This document shows, piece by piece, positions 34,348 through 45,100 of a stretch of 64,000 bases of DNA (the first letter of the stretch is position 1; each line of letters starts with the position of its first letter). The stretch comes from Clostridia bacterium. GTDB lineage: Bacteria > Bacillota > Clostridia > Christensenellales > Aristaeellaceae. Below the pieces are notes generated by a model. That model saw only the letters and a list, made by a program, of their open reading frames with translations. It made no database searches and was not told the origin of the DNA. A program made the position numbers and the translations under genes. The stretch covers positions 54,755-118,754 of the forward strand of contig JAFQHP010000010.1 in NCBI GenBank assembly GCA_017397895.1. The letters are read 5' to 3'.

Positions 34348-37300
34348 TTATTCTTTTTCGCCTTTGCGCACTTTTTTCTGGGCGTCGCAGGCATCCATGG
34401 CCCCGGCGAAGTACACATCCAGCAGCAGGTTGCGGGCTTCGGTGCTGCGGTTGCGGGCATTGGCATAGGTGGAATTGAGGAGGATGCGGGTGAGCAGCTC
34501 GTCCTTGCGGCTGTTGCTCATCTGGGCCGTATACTCTTCAATGATGCCCCACAGTCCTTCGATGATGATCTGCTTTTCTTCTTCATCGGCCTGGCGGTTC
34601 TTCAGCACGGCGCTGATGATATCCAGCACATTCCGGTGCCGGAAGGCGGCGGCGGTTTCCTCTTCTTCGTCCACCAGGTCGCTGTCCAGCTTCACCTTTT
34701 CGCAAATCAGCGCCTTAGCCAGGGGGTTCACCTTCTTGCCGGTGAAATCGCTGTTGTCATCGGTGATCAGGGCATCCTCTTCCATGAGGGGATTGAGGGT
34801 TTCCAGCAGCTTGGAGGTGGTGAGCACATCCTGCTGCAGGGCCTTGAAGGCTTCATAGGTCTGGCTGGGGCGGATGGTTTTACCGTTATAGAGCAGTTCC
34901 GTTTCTTCCCGGTAGTAGCGTTCGGGGGTCTTGCCGGGACGGATGCGCCAGAAGCGGATGGCAGCGTTCTTCAGGCCCGTCTTGGCATCGTCCTTGTCAA
35001 ACAGGCAGCCGTACAGGATGGACAGCCACAAAGCCCGGGCTGCGTTCTTGTCGTCCAGGCTATCCTTGGCATGGCCGATCATGGGCAGGTACTGGCGGCT
35101 GTGCCAGCGGATATCCAGATGGGGGGTGCAGCCTTCGTCCGGCGTGTTGTAACGGCCAATCATCATCTTGTTGATACGGCTGGCATAGTTGGCATAGAAC
35201 ACACCGGCGTTGTATTCATCCTCGCTGAACTTGGGAATTTCCGTCAGCCGCACGCTGTACAGGCCGCGGTAGCAATCGAAGGCGTAACGGGAATAGGCCT
35301 TATGGGCACGCACGTCGGAAGAGAAGGAGGTGTTGGTGCCGAAATATCCGCTCACATGGGCGGCTCCGGTGCCCCGCAGGATTTCCGCTTCCACATCATC
35401 GCTCAGGCCCCAGTATACGGAATCCAGGGTGGCGGCAGCGCCGCTGTCAGCACCATGGGCAGTATTGGGGGCGTGATAATCCACGCTCACAAGGTAGGGC
35501 GCCGCCTTGGTGGACACGGTGCTGAGGATTTCCCTGCGCCGCTTGTCGATGGCGACAGAAGAAATGGGGCTGTAATCGCCGGCAGCTTCCTTTTCCTTCT
35601 TCAGCTGGTTTTCAATTTCCTTTTCCAGGGCCTGATAGATGCTGATATCCAGCACATCGGCATTTTCTTCCGCCAGCATCTGGGCATAGTAGGGAATCAC
35701 CTGGGTGCGGAAAATATCGCTGACCACATAGGCGCTGCGCTGGTTTTCTTCCTTTTCCAGCTGGGCGTCCCGCTTGCGGTCCCGGCCTTCCCGGCGCTTT
35801 TCAGCTTCCCGTTCCATCATGTTCATGGCACCGGCATACACGGCCTCCAGCAGATCGTCATAGATGCTGCTGCTTTCTTCCTCCACGCTGCTGCCGGCCA
35901 CACGCTGATAGGTATCCTCCATTTCAGCGGCAGAGGCTAAAACATAAGTGGTAGCCGGTTTTTCAAAGGCGTACTTGTCCTGCAGGTTTGCAATGCGCAC
36001 TTCCACTTCCTTCTGCACATTTTCGATGGTGCCAAATACCCGTTCATAGTAGCGGATCAGGGCATTGATCTTTTCCAGCACCTCATTGTACACCATCACC
36101 TTCAGGCGGGCGGGATAATAGCTTTCCAGGTTATCCAGCTGGTTCTTGAAATTCCGGTAGAATTTCTGCTGGATGTCCAGATGGCCCAGCAGCTTTTCTT
36201 CAATAACCTCGGATGCCTTTTCCTTCTTGTCCTTGGTGCTCTTCTTATAGTCCTCTTCGCGGTATTCATTGGTGGCGTTGAGGCACACATCCAAGTCCTT
36301 CTTCACTTTGTCCCGGTCGGCCACCAGCAGTTCACGCACTGCGTACAGCAGATAACGGGCGGCCAGGGGATGGACAGCACTGGATTCGCCGTTTTCGTTC
36401 TTTCTTTCCAGCAGGCTCAGGATATGATGCTCCGTCACGTCACGGCGGTCCAGGGTGGCAATGGCGTCGGGCACAATGGCTTCCGCCATGCCCCGGTACA
36501 TGGCATTGGTGCGCTCTTCAATCAAATCAAGCAGGCTGTCCAGGGCCCTTTCGCCGGCCTGTACGTTGGACTTGGCCTTGCTCTTGTCCATCTGGGTCTT
36601 CTTCAGCTTGCTGCGGATAATATCGCAGGATTTCAGCTTGGCATTTACCTCTTCATCTTTGGCGATCTTATCGGTGATATAGGTTTCCACCTTCTTCACA
36701 TAGCGGGGAGCGCGCCATTCTTCGCTTTCGGAAATCACCGTTTCCCCGTTTTGTTCACCCTTGGAATACACCGTTTCCATCAGCGCGGAACGGAGGAAAG
36801 CAAAGGAAGCCGTGCGTTCATCCAACATTTTCTCAATATTTTCGACATACGTTTTGCTCAGCAGGGGCAGCTTCATGGTGCTGTCCTTTTTGCGAAGCTC
36901 CTTGGCATTTAGCAGCTCACGTTCAAAATCCCGGTCAAATTTCACCCATTTTTCGCTGATGGTATCCTGGGTGGCCCGCAGAGCGCAGTATTCCACAATA
37001 TCGTCATAGGGATATTCAATGCGGGAAGCACCGGCGCTGCCGTACATGGCCTCGCCGTCGGTTTCCATACGGGTCTGGATCAGGTTATCTTCCCGGGAAT
37101 CCAGCCGGTTCTGCAAGGGAGAATACACCTGGGCATAGGTTACCCGGGCCATCAGGTCAATATAGTCCTTGCGGTCGCCCAATTCGCGCATGTTCCGATT
37201 CTGCTTGTCGATGAAGAAGATGAAGTCATAGGGCTTCTTGGCCACGGCAGTCATACCCCGGTCATCCCCGCGGCTGTTCAGCTGGGCAAAGATCTTCTTG

Positions 37301-38016
37301 CTGTCAAACAAATCGTCGATCTGGATGCTGTACTTTTTCATATCCGGGTTCTTGGACAGGCAGATCATATTGATGGCAGCCAGTTCCTTCAGGGCAGCAT
37401 AGGCATTGGCATACATGCTTTCTTCCTGGGCGGCGTCATAATTGCCGCCGGAAAGGAACACATCGGGCAGGGCAAACAGGCCGCGGATGGAAATCTTGGA
37501 AAAGCGCTTGTCCGTTTCGCCGTACTTTTTCCGCAGATACAGGGGCACCTGCAGGAACATACCCGAGCCGGTGCCGCCGGCAAAGGAGGACACGATCATC
37601 ACCTTCAGCCCCACAGGCCGGGGATCGCCGTCTTCACGGGTGAGTTCATTGATGGCATGATCCAATTCCACCATGGGGGTCTTGCGGCGGATGGTATCGG
37701 AAAAAGCCAGGCGGCTGAGCACACGCTTCTGGCCGGCGCCGTCCAGCATATCCTCGTCCATCATCAGGTCATCATCCGGGAACCATTCCTGCCAGTTCTT
37801 CTGGCTGCGCAGCATTTCGCCCACCTTGGCATTACGGCTGGTGCTGATAATATCCAGGCCCAGGGCTTCTTCGTTGTTGCCGTCGGTATCAAAGCCGATG
37901 AACTGGATATCGGGATCCCTGTCCCCCACCATCCGCTTCACAGCCGCAACCACCGAGCAGCCGGAGCCGCCCAGGCCGATCACCAATGTTTTCTTGCCTT
38001 TTTCCATCGTTGCCAT
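34348..38016 (-). CDS. Tubulin-like GTPase (Tubulin_2 type)
   Basis: The 1222-residue protein begins with a tubulin/FtsZ-like GTPase domain. Residues 11-25 read LVIGLGGSGCSVVAA (the first nucleotide loop). The tubulin signature GGTGSG follows at 147-152 in VSSFAGGTGSGMFL, and DTDG at 43-46 resembles the T2 region. A very long insert and C-terminal part (about residues 360-1222) is highly charged and helical, far beyond the 300-400 residues of FtsZ. The family is Tubulin_2-like rather than FtsZ, and this organism's FtsZ is not in this window. The start follows GAGGAGGATAAACAC, 13 bases after the vWA gene. Confidence 0.85.
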   Translation of the reverse strand: MATMEKGKKTLVIGLGGSGCSVVAAVKRMVGDRDPDIQFIGFDTDGNNEEALGLDIISTSRNAKVGEMLRSQKNWQEWFPDDDLMMDEDMLDGAGQKRVLSRLAFSDTIRRKTPMVELDHAINELTREDGDPRPVGLKVMIVSSFAGGTGSGMFLQVPLYLRKKYGETDKRFSKISIRGLFALPDVFLSGGNYDAAQEESMYANAYAALKELAAINMICLSKNPDMKKYSIQIDDLFDSKKIFAQLNSRGDDRGMTAVAKKPYDFIFFIDKQNRNMRELGDRKDYIDLMARVTYAQVYSPLQNRLDSREDNLIQTRMETDGEAMYGSAGASRIEYPYDDIVEYCALRATQDTISEKWVKFDRDFERELLNAKELRKKDSTMKLPLLSKTYVENIEKMLDERTASFAFLRSALMETVYSKGEQNGETVISESEEWRAPRYVKKVETYITDKIAKDEEVNAKLKSCDIIRSKLKKTQMDKSKAKSNVQAGERALDSLLDLIEERTNAMYRGMAEAIVPDAIATLDRRDVTEHHILSLLERKNENGESSAVHPLAARYLLYAVRELLVADRDKVKKDLDVCLNATNEYREEDYKKSTKDKKEKASEVIEEKLLGHLDIQQKFYRNFKNQLDNLESYYPARLKVMVYNEVLEKINALIRYYERVFGTIENVQKEVEVRIANLQDKYAFEKPATTYVLASAAEMEDTYQRVAGSSVEEESSSIYDDLLEAVYAGAMNMMEREAEKRREGRDRKRDAQLEKEENQRSAYVVSDIFRTQVIPYYAQMLAEENADVLDISIYQALEKEIENQLKKEKEAAGDYSPISSVAIDKRRREILSTVSTKAAPYLVSVDYHAPNTAHGADSGAAATLDSVYWGLSDDVEAEILRGTGAAHVSGYFGTNTSFSSDVRAHKAYSRYAFDCYRGLYSVRLTEIPKFSEDEYNAGVFYANYASRINKMMIGRYNTPDEGCTPHLDIRWHSRQYLPMIGHAKDSLDDKNAARALWLSILYGCLFDKDDAKTGLKNAAIRFWRIRPGKTPERYYREETELLYNGKTIRPSQTYEAFKALQQDVLTTSKLLETLNPLMEEDALITDDNSDFTGKKVNPLAKALICEKVKLDSDLVDEEEETAAAFRHRNVLDIISAVLKNRQADEEEKQIIIEGLWGIIEEYTAQMSNSRKDELLTRILLNSTYANARNRSTEARNLLLDVYFAGAMDACDAQKKVRKGEKE

Positions 38017-38029
38017 GTGTTTATCCTCC

Positions 38030-41000
38030 TCATTCTCTGTTCTTTAACCCGGAAACATACCGAAGCACATAATATTCATTGTTCATGCGAATGACAAAAG
38101 CCCTGTTCTGGGAAAGCTCAATCCATTCGTCTTCCTTGTCGCAATCCTTCTTCTTGGCCTTGAACTGGCTGGGCACGGATACGTTCACTTCCCGGTCCAG
38201 GGGCAGTTCACTGGTGGGACAGGAGGCGTATTCCATCCCGTCTGCATGGAAGAAAAGCACACCGGAGCCCCGGTCTTCCTTCCTGGTCCACAGCCAGCCC
38301 CTCTCCATGGCATGAAGCCGGATGTTCCCCGCCCTCAGCTTTTCCTTCCCCACAGGGGAAAGCCACTGATGGGGCCACGTTCTCATGTTCTTTTCTTCCC
38401 AGACGCCGGTGATCCGTCCCTTCTTGGACAGGTATTCGCAATTGGCGAAATACACCGTGGCGCCCCGGTAGAAGCGCTTTTTGCGGTACATCAGCATCAG
38501 CCAGATGATGAACAGCAACGTGCCCACATGGGGAACCCACTTGTAGAACCAATGGCCGGGCAGCAGCTGCACCTGTGCCGTATCGGTGTAGGTTTTGTTG
38601 AAGGTGAGGGTCACATCCATCTGCCCCTCAGGGATATTCACCTTGCGGTAATGCTGCAGCGGCCAGATATCCTTGTGCACCGGAGTGACAATGATCTCGC
38701 CCCCCGGCTGCACCTGGGTGTCCATCCGCACATAGGAAGCAAAATTCTGGGGCACATTGACAACAAAATTGCCGTACACCTCGTCATAGGTCATCTGCTT
38801 TCCGTCTGCCAGCACCCTGAACTGCAGCGCCTGGGTATTGTTCACCAGGTCCACCGTCACAACCTGAATGCCGTCTCCGGAGAAACATTCCACCGTGTAC
38901 ACGATGAAATGATACCGGAAACGGGCTTCCTTGCGCACTTCGTTGCTGTCACCCTCTGCCACGATGCAGGCCACGGAATAGTCAATCAGCTTTTCGTTGG
39001 TCTGCCAGGCGGCGTCCACCCTGGGATGCACCACATACCCGCTGCCGTCCAGGCGGCAATCGGTGGCGGTGCCGGCAATCTTTGCGGTATCCAGCCGGGT
39101 GACCGCCTTCATTTCGGCGTCGGTCAGGTCCCGCCCGTCCACCTGCACGGCAAAGCGATAGGTTTCGGTATTGTTGCGGAATTCATCCGGTGTGTTGAAG
39201 ATCATCTGCTTGTCCGGCTCCAGCGTGACGGTAAACTGAGCAGGCAGGATATGCACCAAAACAACCTGGGAGGCCACCTGGCCGCTGATGCTCTGGTAGG
39301 ATACCGTCACCTGATGATCCTTGGGGTCCGCCGTCAGATCGCCCCGGAGGGTAACCACCATCTCATTGGGCTTTTTGGCGTCCATTTCTGTGTGCACCCA
39401 GGCAGCCGGCCAGCCCTCCACCTTCACCTGATCGGCAGAAATCTGCTTGCCGTCCTCCTTCAGGGTAACACGGAAGGAAAAATCCTTTTCCTTCACCTTG
39501 GCCAGTTCCGATTGCTTGAAGGTGAATTCCTTCTTGCTGACATTCAGTTCATAACCGGAGGGCTGCAGGATCAGTTCTGCCTTCTTCTGCGCCTGTTGGC
39601 CGTTCAGGGATACCATCAGGGGGTATGTGCCCGGCAGCATGCCATTCACGTAACAGGCCTCCGCCACCCACTTGCCTTTTTCAATGCGCACATTCAAGGG
39701 GTTCCCTGCCGTCAGTGCCGAGAACACGGCCATCTGGCTGTATTTGGCCGCATCCACGGCCTTGCCGTCCACAAACAGAGTGAAGCGGAATTCCTGATTT
39801 TTCTGGCGGAAGGCCGCTTCCTTCACGGTAACATTTTCCTTTTCCGCCTTGATTTCATAGGTGGAGGGCGTTACCTCCACTGTGCCTGCATCCAGTTTGC
39901 GGGTGCCAAAGCGGGAATCGTTGGAATAAAGCTCCACATCATAATTGCCCATCTGCATCCCGCCGGAATATTTGGGATAAAAGCGCAGGATGCCCTTGTC
40001 CCGATATTCCAGTTCATAGTCCGCCAATGTGGTTTTCACAGACACCGGCTGGGCTTGCAGCTCTGCCTTGGAAATATTGTTTTTTCCGTTCAGCGTGATC
40101 TGGAAATCAATGTATCTGTTCTTCTCAACAGGATTGTTTTTCAGTTCCTCCACCGTAACCTTCAGCGTTTTGTTACCAAGCACATGGCCGTCAAGGTCCG
40201 GCACGGGCACAGGCACAAACTGCTCCTTGGTCACAATATCCGGGAAGCCGGGAATTTGCAGCGTGCCGGTAACCACCACTTCCCCACTTTCCACTTTGCT
40301 GACGGTGACTGCAGGCTGATCCCCTGTTTTTTTCAGATTGTTTTTGCCGTTTATCACCTGCAACTCCAGCGTGGAACCTTTAGGAAGCTGATCCAGGTGA
40401 TATACATTCTGGGTTCCATACTCCAGTATTTTGGCCGACACCTGAAAGCTGCTGCCCTCCATCACTTTGGCAGGATCGTCCATGTAGAGCACCACCTGCA
40501 GTGCCGGCTCACACAAAACGGCAATGTTGTTCAGATCTACAGCCTTGTCAAAGGTCAAAGTGTATGTGCCGGGAGGAATGTGTCCCTTGCCTGCATCCAC
40601 AGTAAACACATTGGCGGTCATCGCTTTTGTAAAGATGGGGTCCGGCGCTTTTATCGGTGCCGTACGGCTCACCCTCAGGGATGTGCCCCCGCTGCAGGCA
40701 ACGCTTGTCAGTTTTGCGCTGTTATTCTGGGAAAGCACAATGAAGTTGAACAATGGAATATCCGATTTCACTTCGATGGTTGTGCTGTCAAGCTTCTTCA
40801 GGTCATTGCCCTTCAAGCGGGATCGGCCGGAAATACGATCGGCAATCTCGCCCATCCTTTCCACAATATCCTTTTCCCGCTCCGCATGGTAGCAGTAGAT
40901 GCCCTTTTCCGTCAGCTCGGCAGCCACTTTGCTGTTGGTGTCAATCCTCTTTGCGTCCGACCCAATAGTGCAGAAAACCATTTCAAGCGGATAGCGCTGC

Positions 41001-41485
41001 ACACCGATCCCTGTATCCACAAATTTCAGAAATTCGTTTCTTACATCGTTGATATCGCCAATTCCGGCGTATCCACCGTCAGAAATAACAAACAGCCAGT
41101 ATTTGGCTCCTTCCTCAACTTTTCTTGCATTGATTGCCTGCTGCGCCTTGCTGACAGTCGCAAACGGCGTGCCGCCTGATGCAGTGGCACGGGAAATGGA
41201 GCCCAGTGAATTGGCAATCCCCGCTGCCGACAAATCCACCCTCTGCACATCGTTCTTATTCAGGTAGTACAGGTGCAATTCATCGCCTTCATTCATAAGG
41301 CCCGCCAGCACCTGCACCGCATAATTGGCATAGGACCACTTATCCCCCGACATACTTCCGGAGTCATCCAGCACCACATAAACAATTTTCTTTTGCTGGG
41401 TGGTGGCGGCATGGGCGCAGGTGCACAGCATGAGGCAAAGCAGCATCATGCATAAAAACAATATGGCGTATTTTGTCTTCTTCAT
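38030..41485 (-). CDS. Secreted, membrane-anchored vWA protein with Ig-like repeats
   Basis: The protein of about 1151 residues has a signal peptide (KKTK, then AILFLCMMLLCLMLC, cleavage after AHA). A von Willebrand A domain (about 30-210) carries the MIDAS motif DDSGSMS, the GGTPF loop Thr and the later SDGG Asp. A long series of beta-rich Ig-like repeats follows, many with a VKE/VT...F(R)-(V)DG pattern. One transmembrane helix (VGTLLFIIWLMLMY) near residue 1005 leads to a cytosolic tail of about 130 residues. A metal-dependent extracellular binding role is likely. The start could be 41503; I prefer 41485 for the signal peptide. Confidence 0.87.
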   Translation of the reverse strand: MKKTKYAILFLCMMLLCLMLCTCAHAATTQQKKIVYVVLDDSGSMSGDKWSYANYAVQVLAGLMNEGDELHLYYLNKNDVQRVDLSAAGIANSLGSISRATASGGTPFATVSKAQQAINARKVEEGAKYWLFVISDGGYAGIGDINDVRNEFLKFVDTGIGVQRYPLEMVFCTIGSDAKRIDTNSKVAAELTEKGIYCYHAEREKDIVERMGEIADRISGRSRLKGNDLKKLDSTTIEVKSDIPLFNFIVLSQNNSAKLTSVACSGGTSLRVSRTAPIKAPDPIFTKAMTANVFTVDAGKGHIPPGTYTLTFDKAVDLNNIAVLCEPALQVVLYMDDPAKVMEGSSFQVSAKILEYGTQNVYHLDQLPKGSTLELQVINGKNNLKKTGDQPAVTVSKVESGEVVVTGTLQIPGFPDIVTKEQFVPVPVPDLDGHVLGNKTLKVTVEELKNNPVEKNRYIDFQITLNGKNNISKAELQAQPVSVKTTLADYELEYRDKGILRFYPKYSGGMQMGNYDVELYSNDSRFGTRKLDAGTVEVTPSTYEIKAEKENVTVKEAAFRQKNQEFRFTLFVDGKAVDAAKYSQMAVFSALTAGNPLNVRIEKGKWVAEACYVNGMLPGTYPLMVSLNGQQAQKKAELILQPSGYELNVSKKEFTFKQSELAKVKEKDFSFRVTLKEDGKQISADQVKVEGWPAAWVHTEMDAKKPNEMVVTLRGDLTADPKDHQVTVSYQSISGQVASQVVLVHILPAQFTVTLEPDKQMIFNTPDEFRNNTETYRFAVQVDGRDLTDAEMKAVTRLDTAKIAGTATDCRLDGSGYVVHPRVDAAWQTNEKLIDYSVACIVAEGDSNEVRKEARFRYHFIVYTVECFSGDGIQVVTVDLVNNTQALQFRVLADGKQMTYDEVYGNFVVNVPQNFASYVRMDTQVQPGGEIIVTPVHKDIWPLQHYRKVNIPEGQMDVTLTFNKTYTDTAQVQLLPGHWFYKWVPHVGTLLFIIWLMLMYRKKRFYRGATVYFANCEYLSKKGRITGVWEEKNMRTWPHQWLSPVGKEKLRAGNIRLHAMERGWLWTRKEDRGSGVLFFHADGMEYASCPTSELPLDREVNVSVPSQFKAKKKDCDKEDEWIELSQNRAFVIRMNNEYYVLRYVSGLKNRE

Positions 41486-41560
41486 TTGTTTCTCATATCC
41501 CATCAGTGTTTATTTATTCTGTATCCCGGCAATGCCGGCGGAAAAAAATCATATCCGGTG

Positions 41561-41655
41561 GCGCCGGCAGCCCGGCGCGGCGGTAAGGAATGCTGCATTT
41601 TTTTCACAAGCATAAACAGGCAAGGGCCAGGCAGCCCGTAGTTGCACAGGCTGCC
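41561..41655. other. Two hairpins in the vWA 5' region
   Basis: The gap of about 186 bases between the YbjN-like gene and the vWA gene holds two inverted repeats: GCGCCGG/CCGGCGC (41561-41578) and GGCAGCC/GGCTGCC (41630-41655). They may control operon read-through. No gene is visible here. Confidence 0.5.
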
Positions 41656-41671
41656 CGGCACCCGGACAGAA

Positions 41672-42145
41672 TTATTTATTTTCTTCTGCTTTCAGAAAAT
41701 CTTCCAGGCTCAGCATGCCCTTGGCCAGCATGAAGAACTTATCGTTGTATTTATCGGTGGTGCTGAAAATGACAGCCAGCAGATATTCCACAATTTCCTT
41801 GTTCAGCACGGCATTGGCAAAGCTCTGAGTGACACGGTAGCGGATTTCGCCGTCGCTAATATCAAAATCGAAGCTGCCGTTCACCAGGCCGTAATTGGCC
41901 ACAGATACCGCCACAGCGCCGTCGATGCGCTTGTCTTCGGGCATTTTGGTGGGCAGGGGCGAAATCAGCTGCACCACTTCCCGGTCCTCCTGCACCAGGA
42001 TCAGCGTGGGCTGGGGCAGGTCTTCCCCGTTGACGGTCATGGAGATCACCATATCATCATCATGGGGATCGAAACGGATATTGTGTTCGGTGAGGTTGGT
42101 TTTGAACAGATCGTAAATCTGCTGGGCCCTTTGCTTTTTATCCAT
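41672..42145 (-). CDS. Small YbjN-like protein
   Basis: This 157-residue acidic protein resembles YbjN / type III secretion chaperone-fold proteins in length and pattern: an N-terminal helix, a beta sheet (PTLILVQEDREVVQLISPLP), then helices (NAVLNKEIVEYLLAV). It has no catalytic motif and no membrane helix. YbjN-fold proteins often act as small binding or regulatory partners, so it may be an adaptor for the large proteins encoded around it. It lies 40 bases downstream of the protease gene and is preceded by GAGAGGAG. Confidence 0.55.
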   Translation of the reverse strand: MDKKQRAQQIYDLFKTNLTEHNIRFDPHDDDMVISMTVNGEDLPQPTLILVQEDREVVQLISPLPTKMPEDKRIDGAVAVSVANYGLVNGSFDFDISDGEIRYRVTQSFANAVLNKEIVEYLLAVIFSTTDKYNDKFFMLAKGMLSLEDFLKAEENK

Positions 42146-42185
42146 GGGAAAAGACTCCTCTCTTTTTAATTGTCGTTATCACAAA

Positions 42186-45100
42186 TTATAGCACATTTCC
42201 GAGAATTCTGTCTATATCTTTTTCCCGCAAATTGCTGTGTTTCATCAATTCATCCACAAATTCATCCAGCACAGCCCTGTGCTTTTCCAGCAACTGCACC
42301 GCCTGCTGCAATTGCTCCTTCAAAAGGGCATTCACCGCCTGATGCACCCTTTCCTCCTGCATGGGCATCACGGCCAGGCCGAACTGCTCATCCATGCCAT
42401 ACTGGCACAGCATGCACCTGGCAATATCCGTAGCCTTTTGCAAATCGCCGGAAGCGCCGGTGGAAAGGCCCGCTTCCTTGCCGTAGCACACAATTTCCGC
42501 CGCCCGGCCGCCCAGCGCCGTGCGGATGCGGCCCAGCAATTCCTGCCGGGTAAAGCCCATTTTGTCTTCCTGGCTGGCATACTGCATATAGCCGCCGAAA
42601 TTGCTGCGGGAGGTGATGGTGACGTAAGCCGGCTTTTCGCCTGTGAGCCAGCTGATCATCACATGGCCCGTTTCATGCCGGGCAGTGCGCAGCACGGTTT
42701 CCTTATTCCATTCCCGCTTGTCGCCGCTGACGAAGGTTTCAAAGGCCTCTTCCAGCGCCCCGTCGTCCACCTTTTCCGCGTCCGTCCGAAGGGCCTGGCG
42801 CATGGCCATTTCAATGACCCCCTTCAGCTGGGCCAGGCTCATGCCGGCGCTGCGGTCGGCAATGGAATCGATTCCCTGGGGGGTGATGGAAAACAAGGGC
42901 CGCTTTTTCAATTGCATTTCCAGGAAGCGCTTCCTGTCCGCAGCATCGGGCAGGTCGATCAGGATCCGCCGGTCAAACCGGCGCAGGAAAGCCCCGTCCA
43001 GCTTCATGGCAGCATCGCCGTCCACGGAATAATTGGTGGCCCCCAGCACAAACACCGGCCGGTCAGCATCGGTGGAAAAGCCGTCCATTTCGGCAAAGAG
43101 GGCGGTAAGGATCTGCTCGGAATCGTTGGCCATATCGGTATCCCGACCGGTTCTGGCCTTGGCAATGACGTCCACTTCATCGATAAAGATCACCGCCGGG
43201 GCATAGCGCCGGGCCGTGGCAAACAGCCGGTGCACCATGTCCGCCCCCTGGCCCACCACGCCCTTGAAAAAGCGGTTGCCTTCGGTGGCAATGAAGGTGG
43301 CGCCGGATTCATGGGCAAAGGCCTTGGCCAGCATGGTTTTGCCAGTGCCGGGCGGGCCCCACAAAAGCACGCCCTTGGGCGCAGCCGCCCCCCGGCGGGC
43401 ATATTTTTTCGGCTCCTTCAGGCAGGAGGCAAAGAACTTCAGTTCTGCCTTGGCGTCCTGCGCCCCGATGATATCGTCAAAGGTTTCTTCCGGGGTGGAG
43501 AACATGCTCATCACGTTTTCGCTGTCCTCCGCCTTCACTGCCCTGTGCAGCTTCAGGTCAAACAGCACAATCTCCGCCTCTTCTCCCCCGTTCATCAGGC
43601 ACTGGGCCGTCTCAAAACGGATAAGCCGGTTGGCCCGGGCCAGAAGAGAAAGGCTGTGCTGGCGGAAAATCACATCCGCCGCATCGCTCAGCTTCTGCCG
43701 CACCTGCTTGTCATCCCGGTCCATATCAATGAAGCCCCACACGCCCCGCCACAGGAAGGAATCCCGCTCCTCCTGGGTATAGCGGCAGGCATCGCCTTCC
43801 ATCAAAAGCACCGGCATATCCGGATATCTTTCCAGCATGGCGTACAAAAATTCCCGGCCTTCGGACCGCACGTCCTCTTTGTTCAGGTACACCGCAGCCT
43901 GGGGATTCCTTTCGCACATCAGATCGCACACCAGGAACCTGATATCCTCTTCCTTCATCAGGCGGCGGGCATCTGCCACCGTCTGCACATAATGCAGGAT
44001 GGGCATATCGGCACCGGCATCCTCCACCGGCAGGCGCCGGGCAGAATACACCAGGGCGTGCACCCGCTCTTTGGGCACAAACAGGGCCCGCACCTTTTCG
44101 TCCGTATTTTCCAGGTCTACGGAGAAATGGATGCGCCGGACGGTGGATTCGTTTTCCTGCCGGTCAGGGCTTACGGAAAGGCGAAGCAGTTCAAACAATT
44201 CCCCGCCGAAAAATGCATCCGCCCGGCTTTTGACGGAGCGGGCATCCGCCGCCGCACCTTCCGAAAGCAAAAGCGCCGTGGACAGATACTCGTCCATTTC
44301 CATCTGGATGCCCATGCTTTCCTGCAGGTTTGCAAAATGCTGCAGCAACCGCCTTTCGCCGATTTTGTGCAGGGCGGAAGCATCCAGGTGGTTGAACATC
44401 ACCACATTGCCTGCGGCAAAACGGGAGCACAGCGCCGCCGGGAAGTAGGGCTCCCGGGTGCGGGGGTTGATATCCCGGGCCAGGGCGTCCACAATCACAT
44501 CCCGGCTCAGGCCGGAAAGATTGCTGCTTTCACTGTTTTCATACAGTCCCCGGCCGGCATTGGTGGTAAAAATGCAGATGGCATCCCGGAAGGACACCTC
44601 TTTGTCGGTGCGGTTATCCCGCAGCCGTCCGGCGTCCAGCACCTGCAAAAACAGGTGCAGCGTTTCCGGATTGGCCTTCTCAATTTCGTCAAAAAGCAGC
44701 ACGCAATGAGGGTTCTTGGCCACAAAGCCCGTCAATTGTCCCTCGGAACTGGCCTTGTAATTGGCGTCGGAGCCGCTGAGCTCGTCCGCCGAATTGGGGC
44801 CGGAATACTCGCTCATATCAAAGCGGCGGAAGGGCAGCCCCAGGCACTCTGCCACCGTTTCGGACAGGAAGGTTTTTCCCACGCCGGGAGGGCCGGCAAA
44901 GAGGAACGTGGCCCGGGGGGATTTTCTCTTCTGATCGATGGCAGATTGCAATTCCGCCTGGAAATAGCCGGTAACCAGGGTGGAGACGGCATGGGTTTGC
45001 CCCATCACCTTTTCCTCCAGCTTCTGCTGCATTTCCTTCACCCGCCGGGTAAGCCCGGCCAGGCCCACTTCCTTTGCATCCGGCAGGGCTGCAGGCGCAG

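Noticed and set aside
34348..38016. Cell-division FtsZ.
   Set aside because: Length, long charged extension and neighbours do not fit; no ftsA, mra or mur genes are near.
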